DNA of 64,000 bases from assembly GCA_013397865.1 (NCBI GenBank), contig VZTI01002590.1, positions 589,751-653,750 on the forward strand, read 5' to 3'. The notes below the pieces were generated by a model that was not told where the DNA came from, ran no database searches, and saw only the letters and a program-made list of their open reading frames with translations. The translations under genes were made by a program, and so were the position numbers. This DNA is from Struthidea cinerea (lineage: Eukaryota; Chordata; Aves; Passeriformes; Corcoracidae). Below are positions 1-8,300 of this stretch, piece after piece. The stretch's first letter is position 1, and every line of letters begins with the position of its first letter.

Positions 1-159
1 AATAAATTGATGAACCATAGAGATGATTTTTTATAAAACCCAAGCATATAGTCATGCAAAGTCAGTGTCATGCCTACACCTACCATGTGCCATCCATAAA
101 ACTGTAATAAGAAGCAGAAGACTCCAGTCTCCTCTGATCAACAAGGGGCCCGAACTCCA
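1..159. other. Unassigned left-edge sequence
   Basis: AT-rich single-copy-looking sequence with no recognisable repeat, exon or motif. It ends where the SINE head begins. Confidence 0.5.
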
Positions 160-308
160 GGAAGTTTACAATCATTTTGTTTATAGCATGGTGTAGTAAC
201 GCCAAGGTCATGGGTTTGGTCCCCATTTGGGCCATTCCCTTCAGAGTTAGATTCAATGATCCCTGTGGGATCCCTTGCACATCCATTTATTCTGTGTGAT
301 TTTGTGAA
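160..308 (+). mobile_element. TguSINE1-like SINE (tRNA-Ile head, CR1 tail)
   Basis: The stretch around 188-233 follows the 3' half of a tRNA-Ile: an AGCATGGTG A-box-side segment, TAACGCCAAGGTC, a degenerate B box (GGTTTGGTCC) and the acceptor-side GGGCCATT. It is followed directly by a CR1-type 3' end (GATTCAATGATCCCTGTGGG, then a degenerate TTCTGTGTGATTTTGTGA octamer tail). This head-plus-tail structure is that of TguSINE1, a tRNA-Ile/CR1 SINE described from zebra finch and moved by the CR1 machinery (established knowledge). The 5' 25 bases of the head match poorly and both Pol III boxes are mutated, so this is an old, inactive copy. It is not a functional tRNA gene. Confidence 0.72.
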
Positions 309-2494
309 TTGAGTCAACAAGCACAGACAAGACCAGGACCCAAACAACTCCTGTCAGATCAGTCAGACATAAAACCCTTTCAGCAGTGACTTCCTTGTCC
401 AAAGTTGTTTCACAATAAGCTGCTTGTTCTGAAATCTGCACAATGCAGCATTTTATGCCAACACCTCAAACATTTGAAAATCACCATGCTAGGGGCCACA
501 TTGCCTTCTCTCCTCACTGACACCAACCATGTTTGCCCCAGGTGCCAGAGAGAACCATGGGTCAGCTGGGTCTTCCCAGGTGGATTGGACAGCAGGAACT
601 TGAGGGGAAAGGACTGACCCTCTCATCCCTAAGTCACATCTCTTGAGAACCTTGGAAGAGATGTCAGTTTTCCTCTGGTTTCATTTTATCAGAAAATCTC
701 GTTTACATCAGCCTTAACAGGTGTTTAAACTCCATGACACTTATTAATAAAAAGCACTGATAAGCATTTTCAAGTAGTAGTACAGAACTGGAGGCTTTAT
801 TTTTCCTCCTAACAAAATTATTGCTTCGTATGTGAAAATGTACTTTAAGACAAGGCTTTTGTTTTCTTGCTTTTTGTTGCTATTTAATCCTCCTCCTACA
901 TCTGTTGGGTCTCACCATCTTTGATGAAAACAAATACATCTTAACACAGGCATAAACACACAGAATAAAACGACTGCAGCAGTGCAAACTGTAAGTACCT
1001 TGATAGAAGTTATGAGGTTTTTTTACCTCTCATTACCAATAAGCATGTTTCCACTTTTCTTCCCAAGTATTTCCACTTGATACTCTTTCTATCCGTAAGA
1101 TCGAAGTCAAGAATGTTGAACTGGTGGTGCAAGGTGGGAGAGTGAGGAACAGGAGGCATAAAGAGACACATGGGAGTCTCAGGCTGGATCTCAGGAGGAG
1201 CATCCCTGGGGGCTGCCACACAAGGCTGAAGGTTCCTGGGGTGCAACCCCCAGAGCACACAGCCCTGTGCAGCCACTGACCCCTCCTGTGAGGCACCAAC
1301 TACCCCAGCTACCCTTCTGGGCTACGAGCTTGCCACCACATGACTTCACTTCTCAAAGTGAAACAACCTTCAGCTGTCAGGCTGTCATGCTCACGCTAAG
1401 CCCTGAGGTCCGCTCCTCCCTGAAGACACAAGTGAGATTGATTGTACTTGTGATTTGTTCATTTCCACAACTATCTTACCATTAATATCCCTCTCTCATC
1501 CATTTGCAACACCCGATAAGCACACAAAATTGATTATAATGTCCAATTCATCAGGTGAAATCTTCTGGGATAGTTTTGTGGGCTTTTCTTCTTTCAGGCT
1601 CCCTATCTTCAGATAGGAAGGGGAAAAAAAACAAAAAAAAAAATCACAGAAAATGGGGTTTCAAAAATTAATTAGTTTAACAAGAGGTAGAAAAATGTCT
1701 AACTTCATCAGGGCTGCTTTGTGCCAGTGCAAGAAATTATGTGGTTGCGTTAGTGCAGGTTCTAATTTACGTATCCAAAAGTGCTATATCTCAAAGTAGA
1801 TTAAGATAGCTACGTGTTTCAGCTTTAAGTGCTCATCAAGCCAAGAGATAACAGAACTGATGAATGGGACATTTCAGATCCTTAGAGAAATGAGCACTAT
1901 TACATAAAAAGTGTGATTTGAATTTGTCTTTCTGCTTAGGCTGTGCCTTCCTAACAGAATTTATAAATAGAAACAGAACTTTAAAAATCAAGAGCTGCCA
2001 GAGTGCTTTTTCCTCCATCATCTGATCACGAAGTATTGGACTTACACAAATCCATATATCTTGCATTGAAATAATCGGCATGTTTTAGTCATCCCTCCCC
2101 AAATCAATTTATTACTGAACAGCAAATGGTAAATGAAGTTGTTACTTCAATCTGACAAAAGTGAGTCTCATGGTCATTATCTATAAAAAGAGAGAAACCA
2201 AAGTCCTTTAACTGTTGAGAAGATTGAACATAAAATAACACTGTGCTCCAGAGGATGGGTATGATATGCCACTAGCTTTTAATAAAGTGGTTTCCACAGA
2301 CTTAGAATTACAGGCTCAGAAATCAACTCCTGATGAATCAATCTGCTTCCCCTGCTGAGATATCAGAACAGACAGGGCCACTGTAACTGCAAAACCAGAC
2401 AGCAGCGTCTCTGCTAAGGCAAAGGCTGTATCATTAGAGGACATTAGAGAATATAAGCCTTCATTCAGCCTAGTACCATGTTGTGCAGATTGCG
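309..2494. other. Unassigned, one GC-richer block
   Basis: No gene or identifiable repeat. Bases about 1100-1330 are GC-richer than the flanks and could be a very old repeat, but no family is recognisable. Short open frames here have no coding features. Confidence 0.45.
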
Positions 2495-3173
2495 GTTTTC
2501 ACCCTTTCCTCACAGCATTCTCCAGTGTAAATCCTTCCCACAGCCCGCAGCTCTTCACAAGCTGCTCCCCACGAGTCTCTCTAACAGGATGCAGTCACCA
2601 GGAACAGACTGCTCCAGCACAGGTCCCCTGAGGGTCACAAGTGCTGCCAGCCAACCTGCTCCAGCGTGGGCTCCTCTCTCCACGGGCCCACAGGCCCTGC
2701 CAGAAGCCTGCTCCAGTGCAGGATTCCCAAGGGGTCACAGCCTCCTTTGGGCATCCACCTGCTCTGGTGTGCAGTATTCCATTGGCCACAGGCACATACC
2801 TGCTCCACCATGGACCTCCACACCTGCCTCACCATGGTCTTCAACACAGAGAGCTCTGGCACCTGGAGGACCTTCTCCCTCTCCTTCTGCACTGACCTTG
2901 GTGTCTGCAGGGCTGTTGCTCTCATATATTCTCACTCCTCTCTTCTCTGGTTGCAATTGCTTCAGAGCAGTAACTTTTCTTTCCCTTTTAACTACATTAT
3001 CCCCGAGGCACTACCGCTGTACCTGATGGGCTTGGCCTTGATCAGAGGCAGGTCCATCCTGGTGCCAGCTGGAATTGGCTCTGTCAGGCACCATGGAAGC
3101 TTCTGGCAGCTTCTCACAGAAGCCAAACCTGTGGCTCCCTTGCTACCAGAGTTTGCCACACAAACCCAATACA
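2495..3173 (-). mobile_element. Truncated avian ERV LTR (family A, copy 1)
   Basis: This is a GC-richer block made of imperfect repeats of CTGCTCCAGCGTGGG / CCACGGGCCCACAGG type units, then CTGACCTTGGTGTCTGCAGGG, and ends CACACAAACCCAATACA. It matches, unit for unit, the more complete copy at 25841-26674 and a repeat family recalled from many bird genomes. Read on the minus strand it begins TGTATTGGG, as an LTR should. The other end (R/U5 with the poly(A) signal, and the ...CCACCACA terminus) is missing, so it is truncated on the low-coordinate side. The two longest open frames of the window (182 and 192 codons on the plus strand) lie here, antisense, and come from its G/C-biased repeats. They are not genes. 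The family name was not verified by search. Confidence 0.72.
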
Positions 3174-3177
3174 AGAG

Positions 3178-3290
3178 ACAAGGAGAAACTGGAGTGAGTC
3201 CAGGGGAGCTCCAGGATGGTCAGGCAGGAGCAGAAGCCCTGTGAGGAACAGCTGGAGGAGCCAGATTTGCTTAGGCCAGGGAAGGCACCA
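3178..3290 (+). mobile_element. CR1 LINE fragment
   Basis: The segment with ACTGGAGTGAGTCCAGG, GATGGTCAGG and GCCCTGTGAGGA followed by GCTGGAGGAGC resembles the part of avian CR1 that codes for the C-terminal region of the reverse-transcriptase ORF, upstream of the 3' UTR. It begins only a few bases after the LTR terminus at 3173, so the LTR probably landed in or beside this CR1. The fragment is short and diverged. Confidence 0.55.
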
Positions 3291-3850
3291 AAACCAGCAA
3301 GAGACTCATTCAAAATGGCAAAATAAACAGAGCCATGTCCATCATGTGAGGTCTTGAACTGAATTCATATTGCTATGCTCAAACACATAGGCAGGCACAT
3401 TATGCATGACTACCACTTAATCACTCACAAATACTAATCTCTCAAATCCTATTTCAGCTTGAAATGTATGGAAATTATCTGCTATTTTAAGCATGCTTGT
3501 CATAGGCAATTATAACAGTCTCTCAAGGCCAATGTTTTCAGAGTGTATGAGGGGTTCTCAGGTACAACATGTAGAGGAAAACATATGCTACAACTGTTTC
3601 TCTGGATGATTTATAACTGATTTGTAGACTCTATTCTGCACAGAAGTAGTTTTAAACAACTCATCTGTGTACTACAAATAGAAAAGATAAACACTTCTTC
3701 CATCTATACAAGATAATCTTTCAGGTACAAAACAATCTGATCTCAGATAAACCACAGGAGCAGTGCCATATGTTTGCAATTATCCAGAATTCTGGCAAAG
3801 TTCTACCTGAAGTTTTAGCTCTCACTGCCAAGATAAAAAAGATCTTTCAG
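3291..3850. other. Unassigned AT-rich sequence
   Basis: Nothing recognisable. Unique-looking AT-rich DNA leading into the poly(A) tract. Confidence 0.5.
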
Positions 3851-3854
3851 AAGG

Positions 3855-3899
3855 AAAAAAAAAAAAAAACAAAAAAAANAAAAAAAAAAAAAAATATTA

Positions 3900-3967
<68 letters not shown>

Positions 3968-4190
3968 AACACAAAACAAAAAAACGAACCCAAAATAAAA
4001 GCAAATCAAAACCCAACAGCATAAAAACAAAACAAACACCCAAACCCAACCAAAAGAACTCAAAAACCCCCACATATTCAAAAACCCTAAACAAACCAAC
4101 CAAACAAGAAAAACCTCAACACAAAACACCCCTACCCCCTCAAGAATAAACAAAATACCCTACACCACCAAAACCCTTCCTTTACACATC
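3855..4190 (+). repeat. Poly(A) tract grading into A/C-only sequence
   Basis: The tract begins with long A runs broken by single C, T or N bases (the N is at about 3880). From about 3965 it becomes almost pure A plus C with very few G or T, and returns to normal composition near 4190. On the minus strand it is T/G-rich. The 84- and 112-codon frames across it are artefacts of the homopolymer. The isolated N shows that the assembler had trouble here. Confidence 0.85.
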
Positions 4191-5604
4191 TTTACTACTT
4201 TCAAGGGTAAAAATACTACAAGCTTAGTCTCATGTGGTACTTGGCCACTTGGAATTTCAGGTCTGCCAGAAGTGAAAAATGTTTCAAGACCTCAAGATTT
4301 GAACTTGATTTCAGTTCTAAAAATAAGGGATTGGCCCAGGTTCAGAATAGATGTAACGTACATCCTTATCGAGCCTGAACTAGTTTGCTCAGCACTAAAA
4401 TGAATTAATATGACAGCTTTAGTTTACTATTATATTTGTCTGAAAAGCACTCTATAAGTTTGCCTGGAGTTCTGCCAGAGATGGTACAGAATTTCTGAAT
4501 GACAGAAAGTGTTTCTTCATAATATGAGCATTCCAGGAGCATAAATACAAATAGCTACCTATGTCTTCAACCTAATAAACTCACTAACTTAGTGCTTACT
4601 AGAGCAGCTGGATTTTATGATTGAAAGCAAATTATTTTCCTTCACTCAATTTATCTCAGCATGATTAAAAACCTTAAATAGTTACAAGCTATGACAGAGA
4701 ATTATTTCCCTGGAAAATGCTTGGGCTTCAAGTTTGAATGCTTCTCCACATAAATAGCTACGCATACGAAAAATTCCACTCAGCCTAGAAGGGATATTTC
4801 TGAGACCTGTTCTTGGGGTGCAGGACAACAGCACTGCAGCAATTACTAATAGGAAAAGGCAATGTACTATTCAGCCCTACTGGAACCAGCTAAAAGGATA
4901 AATAAAGGCAGGAGCAGCGCCTTGGACAGGAATGTGAGCCAAGTTAAGTCTCCCATGACAACTCAATGAAACTTTAATATTTCATTCTTACTGTTCCATT
5001 GAAACTAATTCTCCTGTACTTAGGAATTAGCCAGAAATTACAGTGAAACAAATATAAATTAAATTTCCTCTTAGAGAGCTCAGTGTGGGTACTGTTGTGA
5101 TTTTGTTGCAAACTTTATTTTTGAAATGTTTATTGTTAACCCATTCATTTTAAATATCACTTTTAAAGCATCTGCCCTAAACTGACATTTATTTTAAATG
5201 TTTTGCTTTGAGTTAGCCTTTTTATTGCTTGCTCCCCAGACAGTATAACATCTTCCTCAGAAAATTTATAAAGTACTCAATTGAAGGCTGGGAGAAAAAC
5301 TAACAGAGCAAAAGAGTCAAAAGTTTTTACTTTTTTGGGTTTACTTCTAAAGACTGTGCAGCTTTGGAAATGTTTACTCACACAAGGCAGCAAAACTGGG
5401 TTGCAAATCCTTTATCACTGAGTGAGTATTTCACATTTATACAAAAGAAATTAACCCTCCATTACCTTTTTGAAATACACTAATTGCTTCAGACATCCAA
5501 AATTCTCGTTATTCCCTAGACACACATCTGAAAATCAATTTTAGATACTTTACAAAACCTGTTATTTATTTGTTAGGTTTTGGTTGTTTTTTTTTTTTTT
5601 TTTT
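4191..5604. other. Unassigned AT-rich sequence ending in poly(T)
   Basis: No gene, repeat family or regulatory structure could be identified. The last 17 bases form a T run that leads into the assembly gap. Confidence 0.5.
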
Positions 5605-5649
5605 NNNNNNNNNNNNNNNNNNNNNNNNNNNNNNNNNNNNNNNNNNNNN
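5605..5649. other. Assembly gap (45 N)
   Basis: Run of 45 N with poly(T) on both sides (17 T before, 5 T after). The true length of the homopolymer is unknown. An apparent frame that reads through it is meaningless. Confidence 0.99.
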
Positions 5650-6377
5650 TTTTTCATTTAGATGAACTGAATTCTCAAAATAGTTGCTTGGCAAAATATT
5701 CTTTCAATTTAGCTATAGCTTCAGAAATAATGGTTGTTTTATTCTGGGAAGGCTTGAGGCAGCATTCCAGGAATAAGAAAATTAGGTGCACATAATGGAA
5801 GCTTGTTCATTTTTACTACATTTACAAGTCTTTTCCTCTTTCTTTGCAATTACAATAATCTGGGGCAACAGTCTCATCAGATGTTTATTCAAAGCACACT
5901 AAATAAGCTCAGTTTTCACAGAAGTCTAAAGTTTCAATCTGACTTACTAAAAATGTACAAAAGAAGATTCAGTAAATTGCCTTTGTTCTGAATTTCGGTA
6001 CCTCTGCTGTGAATGCCACTGGGAGGAAAGGTATTGACATCACTGCTGCAGCCCTCAGCTTTCATCCTCCCCTTCTCAGTTTTTCCTTCACCTTAACAAA
6101 CCCAGCCCTAATTACCTACTGAGAAACTGCGTGTGTTTACACAGGGGGAATGATGCTGTTGTCTCAGGCAGATTTATATGCAGGTCAAGTAATACCGACT
6201 CACATGGGTCATTCTAGGACTCGGGGTTGGTCTGCTGCCTCACAGCACAGACAGCATCTTCACCTGTTCTTTAAAACTAATTCTTAAAATGATACTACAC
6301 TCTGTTGTGTTCCTTTACAGCACTGCAAATTTGCAGGGAAGTAAAGGCTCAACACTCCTTGAAATTGATGAGAAGGA
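5650..6377. other. Unassigned sequence
   Basis: No gene or repeat recognised. A moderately GC-richer part (about 6000-6250) precedes the CR1. Confidence 0.45.
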
Positions 6378-6772
6378 CAGTGACTCAGGTTGGAAGGGAC
6401 CTATTTAAAGCAGCATCAGCTACAGCAGGTTGCACAGGGCCAAGGGAGGGGATCCCAACAACCTCTCTGGTCCTCTGCCCCTCTGTTTGGGTACCTTCAC
6501 AGTGAAAATCATTTCCCTTACCCCTGATCCAGATCTCCTGCATTGTAGCTCATGTCTGGTGCCTCTCCTCCTGTTGCCATATAACCCTTGAGATGAGCCT
6601 GCCTCCGCCTGTTTTACACCTCCCCATCAGGCACAGCAACAAAACGTCCTCTGATCCCTCTCAGCAATTTCTCACCCGTCTTTTAATCCAGCTCATATTT
6701 TACTAGTCTCTCTGGAGAGAAACTGTGGAAGACAAGGTCAGAGGCCTTGCTAAAGTCAGAGGTAGGCAACAT
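6378..6772 (-). mobile_element. CR1 LINE, 3' portion (left part of split element)
   Basis: In reverse orientation this shows the CR1 3' end (TTGGAAGGGACCT at 6389), then the region of AGCAGGTTGCACAGGGCC, and ends in the reverse-transcriptase segment CTTGCTAAAGTC followed by GGTAGGCAACAT, equivalent to the conserved YLDFSKAFD region of LINE RTs. It carries frameshifts and stops. The same element resumes at 7427 on the far side of a solo LTR. Confidence 0.75.
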
Positions 6773-7420
6773 TGTTGCGGTGACCCAGCCCACCTCAGGG
6801 CTGTATGTCATTAAATGGATCAATTTTCCTGCTCCTGACTTCGATCCCGAGGGCAGGTCTGAGGCCAGCTCATAGGATGACCATCAGACCTAAGGCCATC
6901 CTCTTCTGGGTGATTGCCACTGCCACATCTCCTCCCCTCTTTCTAGACCCTTCTCTTGTTATTTAGTCCCTATTGGTTCGTCTGTTTATGTATATTTATC
7001 AGTTTAATTGCCTATGTATAAGTTCCAGAAAGTTCTCCCCTGTTCCTTTCCCTATTGGCACCTGTCATTCCCATCATCTCCCTATCAGACTGTTTCCCTT
7101 AGTTCCTCCCTCTTTTAGAGCACCATAAAAAGGCTTCTCGGGTTCCCCTCCCCCGCCTTTTTCTGGTGCTTTCCCTTCAGCTTTGAAGCTCCTTGTTACT
7201 TTGTGTTATCAGTAAAGCTGCATTTGTGGGCACCCGAAAGGTCCCTCTGCCTCCTTTGCCGCTGTCCCATTGCTAGGCAACATCCAAGCTGCAGCCTGCT
7301 CCTTTGTGTGCCTCTGAGCAGAGCGCTCCGACCAGCCACGAGGGCTGTGTCCCTTTGGTCGCCGGCCAGGACACCGCCTTGCCTCCGGCCAGGCCACCGG
7401 GCGGCCGTGGCAGCGACGCA
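6773..7420 (+). mobile_element. Solo LTR inserted in a CR1
   Basis: A 648-bp unit starting TGTTGCGGTG and ending CAGCGACGCA (TG...CA). It is flanked by CAACAT (6767-6772) and GAACAT (7421-7426), a 6-bp target-site duplication with one mismatch. The flanking CR1 sequence is continuous if the unit is removed, which fixes the boundaries. Inside, a TATA-like CATAAAAAGG is followed about 80 bp later by an AGTAAA poly(A) signal, giving plus orientation and a U3-R-U5 layout. No gag, pol or env sequence is present, so this is a solo LTR left by recombination. A 6-bp duplication is typical of ERVK-type (beta-retrovirus-like) elements, but that class assignment is inference. The 3' third is CpG-rich, unlike the surroundings, so it may be fairly young. 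Confidence 0.72.
7124..7216 (+). promoter_or_regulatory. LTR promoter TATA-like box and poly(A) signal
   Basis: CATAAAAAGG at 7124-7133 is placed like a retroviral TATA box, and AGTAAA at 7211-7216 like the R-region poly(A) signal. Both support the plus orientation of the LTR. Activity is unknown. Confidence 0.5.
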
Positions 7421-7426
7421 GAACAT

Positions 7427-8300
7427 CACCTGCTCTCCCCTTACCCACATAGCCGGACAAGCCACGAAAGAAGGCAACCCAAGAGGTCATCTTGCCCATG
7501 GTAACTCCATGCTGGCTGTTACAAATCACCTCCTTGACCTTTGTGTTTGGAAATGGTTTCCAGGAGGATCTGCTGCATAACCTCCCCTAGATCCACTTTC
7601 TTGTCCTTCTTGAGGCTGGGAGCAATGTTTGTCTCTTTCCTGCTGTTGTGAGCCTCTTTGAAGGTGACAGTGAGTAGCCTCACAGTGACCTCTGTCAGCC
7701 TCCCCCCATCTCTGGTGCAGCCTGCCTGGTCCATTGGACTTGGGGATGTCCAGCTGGCCTAAAAGCCATCAGTCTTGATCTTTCTTCATTGTAGATAAGT
7801 CTTCACTCCCCCAAGATCTGCCACTTGGCTCAGAGGCTGAGCTAAGGGCAGAATTTAACAGGAAAAACAGGAAGACACAGAAAAATCTGAGATAACCAAT
7901 CAGTCAGCACATTCCCTTCTCCTATGTGGGGTGGGCTCACATTTCCCTTAGCCTTCCTTTTGCCAAAGGCCGGGTACAGAAACTTGTACTTTGGTCCTCA
8001 CATCCTTCCCAGTTTCAGCTTCAGCCAAGCTGTGCCTTTCCTACACCCCTTCTCCATCCATTCAATCTTGGACAATCCATCTAGGTTCCTCCTGGGTAGC
8101 CCACAGCTTCTACCCCCTTTGGTACACTTGTTTTTATATGTGAGCTCTGCTTGTGCTGACTTCCTGTCACAACTGCTTTTTTTCCGGCAGGTTGGGAAGG
8201 GCTGTCCTTGTGCTCTGAGCCCCTCTGCCCTCCAGGGCAGCTTCCCATGGAATCCTGCCAAGCTCAGATCTGTTCTCCTGGATCTTCTAAGTATTTACTG
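7427..8300 (-). mobile_element. CR1 LINE, upstream portion (right part of split element)
   Basis: Reverse-strand CR1 continues here with CTCCATGCTGGCTG (7507), GGAAATGGTTTCCAGGAGGAT, GGGGATGTCCAGCTGGC (7742), and further up TTTTATATGTGAGCTCTGC (8131) and CATGGAATCCTGCCAAGC (8246). The last two are landmarks of the 5' part of CR1 ORF2. The order matches a single element read on the minus strand, together with 6378-6772. Part of 7850-8100 is poorly conserved and may contain a small insertion or deletion. Many stops make it a dead copy. Confidence 0.72.

Noticed and set aside
2478..3244. Open frames of 182 and 192 codons on the plus strand as genes
   Set aside because: They overlap each other in different frames, are antisense to a degraded LTR, and reflect its G/C-rich repeated units.
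3770..4153. Lys-rich and Phe-rich frames of 84 and 112 codons
   Set aside because: They are translations of poly(A)/A-C sequence containing an N.
5580..5795. A 71-codon frame across the gap
   Set aside because: It reads through 45 N, so the frame is undefined.
6765..7478. GGCAAC direct repeats as the target duplication of the solo LTR
   Set aside because: The unit they would define lacks TG...CA ends, and CR1 homology resumes earlier, at 7427. The CAACAT/GAACAT pair fits both tests.
7203..7580. 125-codon frame and overlapping frames at 7.2-7.6 kb as a Cys/Arg-rich protein
   Set aside because: They lie in the CpG-rich 3' part of the solo LTR and run into antisense CR1. No domain is visible and competing frames exist on both strands.
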